A DNA stretch of 64,000 bases, taken from contig NZ_CP014264.1 in assembly GCF_001553685.1 (NCBI RefSeq), positions 132,001 to 196,000 on the forward strand, given 5' to 3'. Every line of letters starts with the position of its first letter. Position 1 is the first letter of the stretch. The stretch is from Streptococcus sp. oral taxon 431 (lineage in GTDB: Bacteria > Bacillota > Bacilli > Lactobacillales > Streptococcaceae). Shown one piece after another: positions 9,768-18,527 of this stretch. The notes beneath the pieces are model-generated. The model saw nothing but the letters and a program-made list of their open reading frames with translations. It made no database searches and was not told the origin of the DNA. Both the position numbers and the translations under genes were made by a program.

Positions 9768-10790
9768 ATGACAAATAAGAATGCTTATGCGCAGTCTGGT
9801 GTGGATGTTGAAGCGGGTTATGAAGTTGTTGAACGCATCAAAAAACACGTAGCACGTACGGAGCGTGCGGGTGTTATGGGAGCTCTTGGTGGTTTCGGTG
9901 GTATGTTTGACCTTTCAAAAACAGGTGTTAAAGAGCCAGTTTTGATTTCAGGAACTGACGGTGTTGGAACCAAGCTCATGCTTGCTATCAAGTACGACAA
10001 ACACGATACTATCGGACAAGACTGTGTGGCTATGTGTGTCAACGATATCATCGCTGCAGGTGCAGAGCCCCTCTACTTCCTAGACTATGTGGCGACTGGG
10101 AAAAATGAACCAGCTAAGCTAGAACAAGTGGTTGCTGGTGTGGCTGAAGGTTGTGTACAAGCAGGTGCAGCCCTTATCGGTGGGGAAACTGCTGAAATGC
10201 CTGGTATGTATGGTGAAGACGACTATGACTTGGCTGGATTTGCTGTCGGTGTTGCAGAAAAATCTCAAATCATCGATGGTTCAAAAGTAGGAGAAGGCGA
10301 TGTGATTCTTGGACTTGCCTCAAGCGGTATCCACTCAAATGGATACTCACTTGTGCGTCGTGTCTTTGCAGATTACACAGGTGAAGAAGTATTGCCTGAG
10401 TTAGAAGGCAAGAAACTTAAAGACGTTCTTTTGGAACCAACACGTATCTACGTCAAAGCAGCTTTACCACTCATCAAAGAAGAGTTGGTTAACGGTATTG
10501 CCCACATCACAGGTGGTGGATTCATTGAAAATGTGCCACGTATGTTCTCAGATGACTTGGCAGCTGAAATTGACGAAAGCAAAGTCCCTGTTCTTCCAAT
10601 TTTCAAAGCCCTTGAAAAATATGGTCAAATCAAACACGAAGAAATGTTTGAAATCTTCAACATGGGTGTGGGGCTTATGCTTGCAGTGAAACCAGAACAT
10701 GTGGAACGTGTCAAAGAACTTCTCGACGAACCTGTTTATGAAATCGGTCGGATTGTCAAGAAGACAGATGCAAGTGTGGTGATAAAATAA
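9768..10790 (+). CDS. purM: Phosphoribosylformylglycinamidine cyclo-ligase (AIR synthetase)
   Basis: Closes the imidazole ring, FGAM plus ATP to AIR (step 5). The 340-aa protein shows the family motifs [39 protein letters not shown] and HITGGG. I chose the ATG at 9768, which has an AAAGGA site 9 nt upstream; the in-frame ATG at 9759 abuts that site and is unlikely to be used. The stop codon shares one base with the purN start, implying translational coupling. Confidence 0.97.
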   Translation: MTNKNAYAQSGVDVEAGYEVVERIKKHVARTERAGVMGALGGFGGMFDLSKTGVKEPVLISGTDGVGTKLMLAIKYDKHDTIGQDCVAMCVNDIIAAGAEPLYFLDYVATGKNEPAKLEQVVAGVAEGCVQAGAALIGGETAEMPGMYGEDDYDLAGFAVGVAEKSQIIDGSKVGEGDVILGLASSGIHSNGYSLVRRVFADYTGEEVLPELEGKKLKDVLLEPTRIYVKAALPLIKEELVNGIAHITGGGFIENVPRMFSDDLAAEIDESKVPVLPIFKALEKYGQIKHEEMFEIFNMGVGLMLAVKPEHVERVKELLDEPVYEIGRIVKKTDASVVIK

Positions 10791-11344
10791 TGGCTAAAAA
10801 AATTGCTGTTTTTGCTTCTGGAAACGGTTCAAACTTTCAGGTCATTGCAGAGCAATTTCCAGTAGAATTTGTCTTTTCAGATCACCGGGATGCCTATGTA
10901 CTTGAGCGTGCAAAAAATCTTGGAGTTTTATCCTATGCCTTCGAACTCAAGGAGTTTGAGAACAAGACAGACTACGAAGGAGCCATTGTTGAGCTCTTAG
11001 ATGAACACCAGATTGACTTGGTTTGTCTCGCAGGTTACATGAAAATCGTCGGTCCAACCTTGTTAGCAGCTTATGAAGGCCGTATCATCAATATTCACCC
11101 AGCTTATCTCCCTGAATTTCCAGGCGCTCATGGTATTGAGGATGCTTGGAATGCAGGTGTTGACCAGTCTGGTGTAACTATTCACTGGGTGGATTCTGGT
11201 GTGGATACTGGTAAGGTTATCAAACAAGTCCGTGTGCCACGCCTTGAAGGTGATACCCTTGATACTTTCGAGACTCGCATCCACGAAACAGAGTACAAAC
11301 TTTATCCAGAAGTCTTGGATAGTTTGGGAGTAGCACGCAAATAA
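10790..11344 (+). CDS. purN: Phosphoribosylglycinamide formyltransferase
   Basis: Transfers formyl from 10-formyl-THF to GAR (step 3). The 184-aa cytoplasmic protein shows the N-terminal FASGNGSNFQ phosphate-binding loop, the LAGYMKIV segment, the catalytic INIHPAYLPEFPGAHG motif and the VTIHWVDSGVDTG region. The start overlaps the purM stop by one base. In pneumococcal genomes as I recall them a vanZ-like gene lies between purN and purH. Here only 74 nt separate the two genes. Confidence 0.97.
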   Translation: MAKKIAVFASGNGSNFQVIAEQFPVEFVFSDHRDAYVLERAKNLGVLSYAFELKEFENKTDYEGAIVELLDEHQIDLVCLAGYMKIVGPTLLAAYEGRIINIHPAYLPEFPGAHGIEDAWNAGVDQSGVTIHWVDSGVDTGKVIKQVRVPRLEGDTLDTFETRIHETEYKLYPEVLDSLGVARK

Positions 11345-11418
11345 GGAAGTGCTAGAGATGAAAGGGAATTTTCGACTGTAGCAGAGAAAGAACTTTTTTA
11401 AAAAGGAAAAGAAAGAAC

Positions 11419-12966
11419 ATGACTAAACGAGCGCTTATTTCAGTCTCAGACAAAGCGGGCATTGTTGAATTTGCCCAAGAACTTAAAAAACTTGGTTGGG
11501 ATATCATCTCAACAGGTGGTACCAAAGTTGCCCTTGATAATGCCGGTGTTGATACCATTGCTATCGATGATGTGACTGGTTTCCCGGAAATGATGGACGG
11601 TCGTGTGAAGACCCTCCACCCAAATATCCATGGCGGTCTCCTTGCTCGTCGCGACTTGGATAGTCATTTAGAAGCAGCCAAGGATAACAAAATCGAATTG
11701 ATTGACCTTGTTGTGGTCAACCTTTACCCATTTAAGGAAACCATTCTTAAACTAGATGTGACCTATGCGGATGCGGTTGAGAACATCGATATCGGCGGGC
11801 CATCTATGCTTCGTTCAGCAGCTAAAAACCATGCAAGCGTGACGGTTGTGGTAGACCCTGCTGACTATGCTGTTGTTCTTGACGAATTGGCAGCTAATGG
11901 CGAAACAAGCTACGAAACTCGTCAACGTTTGGCAGCCAAGGTTTTCCGTCACACAGCAGCTTATGACGCCTTGATTGCAGAGTATTTCACAGTTCAAGTC
12001 GGAGAAAGTAAGCCAGAAAAACTGACCTTGACTTATGACCTTAAACAAGCTATGCGTTACGGTGAAAATCCTCAACAGGATGCAGATTTCTACCAAAAAG
12101 CCTTGCCAACGGACTATTCGATTGCTTCAGCTAAACAGTTGAATGGGAAAGAATTATCCTTCAACAATATCCGTGATGCTGATGCCGCTATCCGTATCAT
12201 CCGTGATTTCAAAGAACGTCCAACCGTTGTGGCGTTGAAACACATGAACCCATGTGGAATCGGTCAAGCTGATGACATCGAGACTGCTTGGGACTACGCT
12301 TATGAATCTGATCCGGTGTCTATCTTTGGTGGTATCGTCGTTCTCAACCGTGAGGTAGATGCTGCGACAGCTGAGAAGATGCACGGTGTTTTCCTTGAAA
12401 TCATCATTGCACCAAGTTATACAGATGAAGCGCTAGCCATTTTGACCAACAAAAAGAAAAACTTGCGGATCCTTGCCTTGCCATTTGACGCACAAGATGC
12501 TAGTGAAGTGGAAGCAGAATACACAGGTGTTGTCGGTGGACTCCTCGTTCAAAACCAAGACGTGATCAAAGAAAGCCCAGCTGACTGGCAAGTGGTAACC
12601 AAACGCCAACCAACTGAGACAGAAGCGACTGCCCTTGAGTTTGCTTGGAAAGCCATCAAGTATGTCAAATCAAACGGTATCATCGTGACTAATGATCACA
12701 TGACACTTGGCGTTGGCCCTGGTCAAACCAACCGCGTGGCTTCCGTCCGTATTGCTATTGACCAAGCTAAAGATCGCCTTGACGGTGCTGTCCTTGCTTC
12801 GGATGCCTTCTTCCCATTTGCGGATAACGTGGAAGAAATCGCTAAAGCAGGTATTAAGGCCATCATCCAGCCAGGGGGTTCAGTCCGTGACCAAGAATCC
12901 ATCGAAGCTGCTGATAAATACGGCTTAACTATGGTCTTCACAGGCGTGAGACATTTTAGACATTAA
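11419..12966 (+). CDS. purH: Bifunctional AICAR formyltransferase / IMP cyclohydrolase
   Basis: Performs the last two steps to IMP. The 515-aa protein has the N-terminal MGS-like cyclohydrolase domain ([39 protein letters not shown]) and the C-terminal transformylase domain (LRYGENPQQ-like [31 protein letters not shown]), ending in TGVRHFRH. Its last 20 or so bases recur at 15567 and 16417, bounding two blocks of foreign-looking DNA. The ribosome site is aaaaggaaaag before ATG 11419. Confidence 0.97.
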   Translation: MTKRALISVSDKAGIVEFAQELKKLGWDIISTGGTKVALDNAGVDTIAIDDVTGFPEMMDGRVKTLHPNIHGGLLARRDLDSHLEAAKDNKIELIDLVVVNLYPFKETILKLDVTYADAVENIDIGGPSMLRSAAKNHASVTVVVDPADYAVVLDELAANGETSYETRQRLAAKVFRHTAAYDALIAEYFTVQVGESKPEKLTLTYDLKQAMRYGENPQQDADFYQKALPTDYSIASAKQLNGKELSFNNIRDADAAIRIIRDFKERPTVVALKHMNPCGIGQADDIETAWDYAYESDPVSIFGGIVVLNREVDAATAEKMHGVFLEIIIAPSYTDEALAILTNKKKNLRILALPFDAQDASEVEAEYTGVVGGLLVQNQDVIKESPADWQVVTKRQPTETEATALEFAWKAIKYVKSNGIIVTNDHMTLGVGPGQTNRVASVRIAIDQAKDRLDGAVLASDAFFPFADNVEEIAKAGIKAIIQPGGSVRDQESIEAADKYGLTMVFTGVRHFRH

Positions 12967-12970
12967 AAAG
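12948..12970 (+). repeat. purH-end direct repeat, copy 1 (native)
   Basis: The 3' end of purH including its stop, core gacattttagacattaa. Diverged copies lie at 15567-15590 and 16417-16440. The three copies bracket the PARIS-like pair and the 253-aa gene, so the purH terminus looks like an insertion or recombination site. Confidence 0.6.
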
Positions 12971-13014
12971 ATAAAGTTTCAATATAAACAAAAATTGATT
13001 ATAATAATATTTTT

Positions 13015-13042
13015 AAAAAGTAAGCCGTAAGGCTTGCTTTTT
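13015..13042 (+). terminator. Intrinsic terminator after purH
   Basis: A 12-bp stem (aaaaagtaagcc / ggcttgcttttt, one G-U pair) with loop gtaa runs into T residues. It should reduce read-through from the purine operon into the inserted genes. Confidence 0.7.
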
Positions 13043-13050
13043 GGTATAAT
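13043..13050 (+). promoter_or_regulatory. Extended -10 promoter for the PARIS-like pair
   Basis: TGGTATAAT is a perfect extended -10 box directly behind the terminator, 33 nt before ATG 13083. It has no good -35. It gives the cargo operon its own promoter. Confidence 0.5.
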
Positions 13051-13082
13051 TATAATAAATAAAGCTATCAAGGAGTATATGC

Positions 13083-14522
13083 ATGCCTTTAATTGAGAAA
13101 TTTAAAATAAATAATCTTCATAATTATTATGATGTTGAATTGAATTTTAAGAATGACAATACCATTTATATTGGAGAAAATGGTATTGGTAAGACAACAA
13201 TTCTTTCTATACTTTATTATTTGCTTGATTTAAATTATGAAAAGTTATTGAGTTTTATTTTTGAAAGTATCGAGATTAAAATAGAGGGTAGAGATCTTTT
13301 AAAGATTAGTAAAGAAGATATTAGACAGATTAATATAGATCAAAGAAATAGCAGAAGATATATTCCTAAACCTGTGGTTGATGATTTACTCACTGGAATA
13401 CAACATGATGAAATTTTGATGGGAGAATTATTAGAATTATGCAAAACAAGAGATTCAAATTTTGATATAAAAGTTAGAGTATTGTATAGAAAATATGATT
13501 TATTTAAAAAATATCCTTTTCCACTAGTTTCAGCGGCAGTTAATGAAATTCTTTATAAAATTAATCCGGAGGAATACGTAAAAGTAATAAATGAGATAGA
13601 AAATGTAAAAAATAAATATAAGATTTTATATTTCCCAACATATAGAAGAATTGAGGAAGATTTAAAAGAATTCAATATTATTTCTAGAGAAGAACCAGGT
13701 ATAAGGGCGTTTAATAATAAATCTAGCGGAGAATTAATACATTTCGGTATGGAAGATGTTGAAGAAAAAATAGATAGTTTATTAAATAAAATTAGCAAGG
13801 AAACCAATAAAAGCTACGATATCATGATTAGTAGCTTGTTAGAGCTATTTGCTAATGCCGATAAAGGAAAAGATATACCTAGCAAGAATTTTGATTCACA
13901 TAAAGTTGAAATAGCACTTTCTAGATTAGGAGAAAAAATCACTGATGAAACTAAATCTAATATTTTAGATAGAATCAAAAACGGAGAATTGAATAGAGAT
14001 GTATATCTAAATTACTTAGTCACGAGTATTATTGATAATTATAAAGCTTTAGAAAATATTGACAGCAGAATTAATGAATTTACTGAGAGAGTGAATAAAT
14101 ATTTCTTTGGAAAAAAATATTTTTACAACCCACAGTTATTAGAGTTGGGAATAAAAAGAACTAATAACAAAGGAGAAAGTACTGATAGTTTTATTAAGTT
14201 AAGAAATCTTTCATCAGGAGAGAAACAATTAATTTCAACTTTTTCCAAAATTTTCTTAGAGGATGAAAAGGAACTTATAATTCTATTTGATGAACCAGAA
14301 ATATCTTTATCAGTACCTTGGCAAGAGGAGTTTATCTATGATATTTCTCAAGCTCAAAAGTGTGCATTTCTAGTCGCAGTAACACACTCTCCATTTATTT
14401 ATAGTAAGATGTTAGATTATGCAGAGGAAATTGATAAGTATATTGTAGAATCTAAACAAATTCACAAGAATGAAATCATGTTCCAATTAGAAAATGAAGG
14501 CAATGATGGGTCACCTTTTTAA
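13083..14522 (+). CDS. AAA/ABC-type ATPase, PARIS AriA-like sensor
   Basis: This 479-aa AAA15/OLD-like ATPase has Walker A GENGIGKTT (residues 31-39), a long helical insertion, ABC-type signature LSSGEKQ (376-382), Walker B LIILFDEPE (398-406) and an H-loop VTHSP with H435. Such an ATPase directly upstream of a DUF4435/TOPRIM gene is the arrangement of PARIS anti-phage systems, where AriA senses a phage anti-restriction protein and releases the AriB toxin. The function here is inferred from domain pairing. The A+T content is far above that of the flanking pur genes, which suggests transfer. The start has an AAGGAG site. An OLD-like or retron-like ATPase partner is the main alternative. Confidence 0.75.
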   Translation: MPLIEKFKINNLHNYYDVELNFKNDNTIYIGENGIGKTTILSILYYLLDLNYEKLLSFIFESIEIKIEGRDLLKISKEDIRQINIDQRNSRRYIPKPVVDDLLTGIQHDEILMGELLELCKTRDSNFDIKVRVLYRKYDLFKKYPFPLVSAAVNEILYKINPEEYVKVINEIENVKNKYKILYFPTYRRIEEDLKEFNIISREEPGIRAFNNKSSGELIHFGMEDVEEKIDSLLNKISKETNKSYDIMISSLLELFANADKGKDIPSKNFDSHKVEIALSRLGEKITDETKSNILDRIKNGELNRDVYLNYLVTSIIDNYKALENIDSRINEFTERVNKYFFGKKYFYNPQLLELGIKRTNNKGESTDSFIKLRNLSSGEKQLISTFSKIFLEDEKELIILFDEPEISLSVPWQEEFIYDISQAQKCAFLVAVTHSPFIYSKMLDYAEEIDKYIVESKQIHKNEIMFQLENEGNDGSPF

Positions 14523-14538
14523 GTAAGGGGAGAATAAT

Positions 14539-15519
14539 TTGAAATCAGTAACAATAAAAAATCACCTAGAAAGTTTAACGGAACCTTCAGTTGTTTGGGA
14601 AAAGTATACGAGAGATGCTAAGATTAATCCTAATAGATATTTTGTGTTTTATGAAGGAAAAGATAGGCAATATTACGATTGTCGAATACGAAATTTCACT
14701 AAAAATTATAATGCATATGAGGTTGGTGGTAAGAGTAAAGTGTTGCAATTAGTTGATAAATTTACTCATGAGGTGGGTTATAAATTAAAGAATAAAGTAT
14801 TTTTTATAGATAAAGACTATGAAAAACACCGGCTAGATTCGGATGTATATATGACTCCAAAATATGCAGTTGAAAACTTTTACGTCAGCCATACAGCAAT
14901 CGAGAGAATATTGAAAACACATTTTGGGATAAATGAGGATGATCCAGAATTTAGTATAGTATTAGATTTTTTTAATGAAAGATATAAAGAATTTATTCAA
15001 CATCTGACGGATATGAATCTATGGGCTATTTGTTGTCAATTAAATGGAGTCAAAATAGACTTTGATTTGTTGGGGTTAAAAAATAATGCAGATAAAATAG
15101 TTAAAATCAAGCATGAAAAAAAGATAGAATTATTAGTGGAAGATATAAGTTTTAATTTTTTTGAAAGTATGTATGAGAAAATGCTAAGTGAGAAAATTAA
15201 AAAAGGTAGTGAAAAGAATGGCAGAGATTATGTCTCGGAGTTATCTATTTTTAGAGATAGACGAGAACACATACGCTACACTTTCGAAAATGATATAGAG
15301 GAATACCGTGTTCACATAGAGGATTATTCTAGAGGTAAACAGTTGTTATGGTTTTTAAAAGAGTTTATATTATCCGTAGAAGATAAGAGTGGAGGTATTC
15401 TGAAAAGACAATTTTTTATTGATGATAGAGCCATAATGACCGTGTTTACTAATTGTGCAGACACGCCCGAGTGCTTGAATGACTACTTGAAAAGAAAATG
15501 TTGTTTGACATTCAACTAG
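14539..15519 (+). CDS. DUF4435 / TOPRIM protein, PARIS AriB-like effector
   Basis: The 326-aa protein carries the DUF4435 hallmarks: FYEGKDRQYYD with the TOPRIM Glu at residue 39, FFIDKDYE with Asp91 and Asp93, and PKYAVENFYVS soon after. In studied PARIS systems AriB is a TOPRIM nuclease that cuts host tRNA once released. The acidic residues needed for metal binding are all present, so it looks intact. It starts at a TTG behind AGGGGAG, 16 nt after the ATPase gene, so the two are surely one operon. It is AT-rich like its partner. The family call is good; the tRNase role is inference. Confidence 0.75.
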   Translation: MKSVTIKNHLESLTEPSVVWEKYTRDAKINPNRYFVFYEGKDRQYYDCRIRNFTKNYNAYEVGGKSKVLQLVDKFTHEVGYKLKNKVFFIDKDYEKHRLDSDVYMTPKYAVENFYVSHTAIERILKTHFGINEDDPEFSIVLDFFNERYKEFIQHLTDMNLWAICCQLNGVKIDFDLLGLKNNADKIVKIKHEKKIELLVEDISFNFFESMYEKMLSEKIKKGSEKNGRDYVSELSIFRDRREHIRYTFENDIEEYRVHIEDYSRGKQLLWFLKEFILSVEDKSGGILKRQFFIDDRAIMTVFTNCADTPECLNDYLKRKCCLTFN

Positions 15520-15566
15520 CCTTTATTATATGTGGAAATTATATAGGATTAATTAAAACTTTGAGT

Positions 15567-15590
15567 AGATTTTTAGACATTAAGAAAAAG
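15567..15590 (+). repeat. purH-end direct repeat, copy 2
   Basis: The sequence agatttttagacattaag matches the purH terminus with one base lost. It lies between the DUF4435 gene and the 253-aa gene. Confidence 0.55.
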
Positions 15591-15654
15591 AGTTTTATAT
15601 GAGTGATTACTATCATTATATAATTGGGTAAATCAATAGAATGGAGAAGTTAAG

Positions 15655-16416
15655 ATGTCATATATAAAATTAAATGTGGGAATGTCGTTGTCAGGACCAA
15701 CCATTGGAATTAGTCCAGATTTTGGAGAATTAATAAATGTTATCAATAAAAGAAGATATATCAAAAAAAGCAGGATTGAAAATATACATTTTTCTCTTGC
15801 AGGTCAAAGTACTATGTCATTGGAACTTAGAGGTGATTACAAGCATGGTTTTTATGCCTTCTCTTCGATAGCATTCGAAGGAGAATTTGGATCAAATCCA
15901 GATGTATTTATGCTTTTTTCAAAGAATGACAATCTAATAGATTTTAATAGTAAAGAACATTCGTTAAATGATGATTTAACAGTTGTTAAACTAAAGAAAA
16001 ATATTTTTAAAGATAACAAGTATGAATATGGAATTGAAAAAGAACTTAATTATTATTCTAATAGTGAATCAGAGTACGATATTCGTCCGTTCATTATTGT
16101 TGTATTTGGCGAAGATTCGTTAGGATTTGCTACTGTTACATTAATAAACAAAAGTTCAAGTACGGTAAATTTAAATGGATTTATTGAGGGAACAATACCA
16201 GGAACGGGAGTAAACCCTTTTCAACCTCAGGCAAGAAAATTAGTGTGGCCAACTGGCAAAGATTTATTGCGTACATTAAAGGAGCCTCAAACAGGTCGTT
16301 CTTTTAGGTTAGATAAAGGACAAGTTGATAATATTTTAAATTTGAAAAAGTATTTTATTAATTTATTGGAACCGAACATTGCTAAAGTGTTGAAAGAGGA
16401 ATATATAACGGAGTAA
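15655..16416 (+). CDS. Uncharacterised 253-aa protein
   Basis: I do not recognise this gene. The protein is soluble-looking, with no signal peptide or membrane segment. It is rich in short beta-like stretches (FIIVVFGEDSLGFATVTLINKSSSTVNLNGF) followed by a Pro/Gly turn region and a helical, charged C-terminus. It has a good GGAGAAG ribosome site and AT-rich codon use unlike the pur genes. It sits alone between two copies of the purH-end repeat, so it may be a separate cargo unit rather than a third subunit of the PARIS-like pair. It could be a defence or mobile-element accessory gene. Confidence 0.6.
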   Translation: MSYIKLNVGMSLSGPTIGISPDFGELINVINKRRYIKKSRIENIHFSLAGQSTMSLELRGDYKHGFYAFSSIAFEGEFGSNPDVFMLFSKNDNLIDFNSKEHSLNDDLTVVKLKKNIFKDNKYEYGIEKELNYYSNSESEYDIRPFIIVVFGEDSLGFATVTLINKSSSTVNLNGFIEGTIPGTGVNPFQPQARKLVWPTGKDLLRTLKEPQTGRSFRLDKGQVDNILNLKKYFINLLEPNIAKVLKEEYITE

Positions 16417-16440
16417 GACATTTTAGATATTAAGAAAATA
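16417..16440 (+). repeat. purH-end direct repeat, copy 3
   Basis: The core gacattttagatattaag differs from the purH terminus by one base over the matching stretch and overlaps the end of the 253-aa gene. It is the outer, purD-side boundary of the cargo. Confidence 0.6.
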
Positions 16441-16472
16441 GAAGGGAAGAAAACAGTTTCTTTCCTTTTTTT
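16441..16472 (+). terminator. Probable terminator before purD
   Basis: An imperfect stem (aagggaag... / ...tttccttt) followed by an eight-T run. Confidence 0.5.
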
Positions 16473-16489
16473 ACTTTAAAAGCGAAACG

Positions 16490-16522
16490 AAACAAGATTA
16501 AAACGAACGTTTATGGTATAAT
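16490..16522 (+). promoter_or_regulatory. purD promoter with PurBox-like CGAAC
   Basis: An extended -10 box TGGTATAAT (TATAAT at 16517-16522) is preceded by repeated cgaaa/cgaac motifs. The best is aaaacgaacgtt, close to the PurBox core. This would let purD-E-K-B be transcribed despite the inserted block. Confidence 0.5.
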
Positions 16523-16554
16523 ATTAGTAAATAATTCGCAAAAGAGGTTGAAAG

Positions 16555-17817
16555 ATGAAGCTGTTAGTTGTCGGCTCGGGTGGTCGTGAACATGCCATTG
16601 CTAAGAAGTTGCTTGAGTCAAAAGACGTTGAAAAAGTCTTTGTAGCTCCTGGGAATGACGGGATGACTCTGGATGGTCTGGAATTGGTAAATATCTCTAT
16701 TTCCGAACATTCTAAATTGATTGACTTTGCAAAGGTCAACGATATTGCTTGGTCCTTTATCGGACCAGATGATGCCCTTGCGGCTGGTATCGTGGATGAT
16801 TTTAATAAAGCTGGTCTCAAGGCTTTTGGTCCGACTAAAGCTGCGGCTGAGTTGGAGTGGTCCAAGGATTTTGCTAAGGAAATCATGGTCAAATACGGAG
16901 TTCCGACAGCAGCCTATGGGACCTTCTCAGATTTCGAGGAAGCCAAGGCCTATATCGAAGAAAAAGGCGCTCCAATCGTAGTCAAGGCAGACGGTTTGGC
17001 GCTTGGGAAAGGTGTCGTCGTTGCTGAAACGGTTGAGCAAGCGGTCGAAGCCGCTCACGAGATGCTATTGGACAATAAATTCGGCGACTCAGGTGCACGT
17101 GTGGTTATCGAGGAGTTTCTTGATGGTGAGGAATTCTCTCTCTTTGCCTTTGTTAATGGGGACAAGTTCTACATCATGCCAACGGCACAGGATCACAAAC
17201 GTGCCTATGATGGCGATAAGGGTCCTAACACGGGTGGTATGGGTGCCTATGCGCCAGTTCCTCACTTGCCAGAGAGCGTGGTTGCCACAGCGGTTGATAC
17301 CATTGTCAAGCCAGTCCTTGAGGGGATGATCAAAGAAGGGCGTCCATATCTTGGTGTCCTTTACGCGGGGCTTATCCTGACAGCTGACGGACCCAAAGTC
17401 ATTGAGTTTAATGCTCGTTTCGGAGATCCTGAAACGCAAATCATCTTGCCTCGTTTGACTTCTGATTTTGCGCAAAATATTACGGATATCCTAGATGGTA
17501 AAGAGCCAGCCATCACTTGGACGGACAAGGGTGTGACACTAGGCGTGGTTGTAGCTTCAAACGGCTACCCACTCGCTTATGAGAAGGGTGTCAAGCTTCC
17601 AGCCAAGACAGAAGGTGACATCATCACTTACTATGCCGGTGCAAAATTCGCTGAAAACGACCAAGACCTCCTCTCAAACGGAGGACGTGTTTACATGTTG
17701 GTCACCACAGCTGATACTGTCAAAGACGGCCAAAACATTATCTACAACGAACTCAACAAACAAAACACAGAAGGCCTCTTCTACCGTACGGATATCGGTA
17801 GCAAGGCGAACAAATAA
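16555..17817 (+). CDS. purD: Phosphoribosylamine-glycine ligase (GAR synthetase)
   Basis: Joins phosphoribosylamine and glycine with ATP (step 2). The 420-aa ATP-grasp protein starts KLLVVGSGGREHAIA and contains VKADGLALGKGV, the GGMGAYAPVP loop and EFNARFGDPETQ metal/ATP motifs, then a C-terminal domain. Length is normal. A GAGGTTGAAAG site precedes the ATG. It begins a second transcription unit of the purine cluster, with its own promoter at 16517. Confidence 0.97.
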   Translation: MKLLVVGSGGREHAIAKKLLESKDVEKVFVAPGNDGMTLDGLELVNISISEHSKLIDFAKVNDIAWSFIGPDDALAAGIVDDFNKAGLKAFGPTKAAAELEWSKDFAKEIMVKYGVPTAAYGTFSDFEEAKAYIEEKGAPIVVKADGLALGKGVVVAETVEQAVEAAHEMLLDNKFGDSGARVVIEEFLDGEEFSLFAFVNGDKFYIMPTAQDHKRAYDGDKGPNTGGMGAYAPVPHLPESVVATAVDTIVKPVLEGMIKEGRPYLGVLYAGLILTADGPKVIEFNARFGDPETQIILPRLTSDFAQNITDILDGKEPAITWTDKGVTLGVVVASNGYPLAYEKGVKLPAKTEGDIITYYAGAKFAENDQDLLSNGGRVYMLVTTADTVKDGQNIIYNELNKQNTEGLFYRTDIGSKANK

Positions 17818-17827
17818 AATTTCAAAA

Positions 17828-18022
17828 GCGACTGAGTCGCCAAAACCGATAATGGTCGCGTAACTTGCGAGCGTTAGCGAGCTAGTATAGGATAATCGTC
17901 ACAGTAGTGGAACTCCTAGTAGCAAAGCTACTAGGAGCGGAAAACTGGAGACTCAGGCTCCAGTTTTAGTAATGGAACGCCCTAGGCGGTCGCTTACGTC
18001 CGCACTACATTAGACGATTATC
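17828..18022. repeat. Branched palindromic element between purD and purE
   Basis: The 221-nt gap is packed with inverted repeats. A small hairpin (gcgac tga gtcgc) lies at 17828-17840. An interrupted outer stem pairs gataatcgt 17891-17899 and gtagtg 17904-17909 with cactac 18003-18008 and acgattatc 18014-18022. Inside it are ctcctagtagc/gctactaggag (17913-17937), aaaactggag/ctccagtttt (17941-17967) and a cgcc/ggcg mini-stem (about 17981-17991). The layout predicts a multi-armed structure ahead of purE. I do not recognise it as BOX, RUP or SPRITE. It may be a MITE-like repeat or a structured leader RNA. Confidence 0.6.
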
Positions 18023-18038
18023 AAAAAAAGGAGAAGAA

Positions 18039-18527
18039 ATGAAACCAGTAATTTCCATTATTATGGGCTCAAAATCCGACTGGGCAACCATGCAAAAAAC
18101 AGCAGAAGTCCTAGACCGCTTCGGTGTAGTCTACGAAAAGAAAGTTGTTTCCGCTCACCGTACACCAGACCTCATGTTTAGACATGCGGAGGAAGCCCGT
18201 AGCCGTGGCATCAAGGTTATCATCGCAGGTGCGGGTGGCGCAGCCCATTTGCCAGGTATGGTAGCTGCCAAAACAACCCTTCCTGTCATCGGTGTACCAG
18301 TCAAATCACGTGCGCTTAGTGGCGTGGATTCGCTTTACTCGATTGTTCAGATGCCGGGTGGCGTGCCTGTTGCGACAATGGCTATTGGTGAAGCAGGTGC
18401 GACCAATGCGGCCCTCTTTGCCCTCCGTCTCCTTTCAGTAGAGGATCAGGCTATTGCGACAGCTTTGGCAGATTATGCAGAAGAACAAGGAAAAATCGCA
18501 GAGGAGTCGACAAATGAGCTCATCTAA
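18039..18527 (+). CDS. purE: N5-carboxyaminoimidazole ribonucleotide mutase
   Basis: Rearranges N5-CAIR to CAIR (step 6b). The 162-aa protein has the family core [37 protein letters not shown] and the VPVKS...[19 protein letters not shown] loop of class I PurE octamers. It follows a strong AAAGGAGAAG site. The 3' end overlaps the purK start by 14 nt. Confidence 0.97.
   Translation: MKPVISIIMGSKSDWATMQKTAEVLDRFGVVYEKKVVSAHRTPDLMFRHAEEARSRGIKVIIAGAGGAAHLPGMVAAKTTLPVIGVPVKSRALSGVDSLYSIVQMPGGVPVATMAIGEAGATNAALFALRLLSVEDQAIATALADYAEEQGKIAEESTNELI

Noticed and set aside
13083-15519. The ATPase and its partner as an ABC transporter or a RecF/SMC repair pair
   Set aside because: The ATPase has no membrane domain or partner permease, and the second protein has the TOPRIM/DUF4435 acidic motifs rather than a repair-protein layout.
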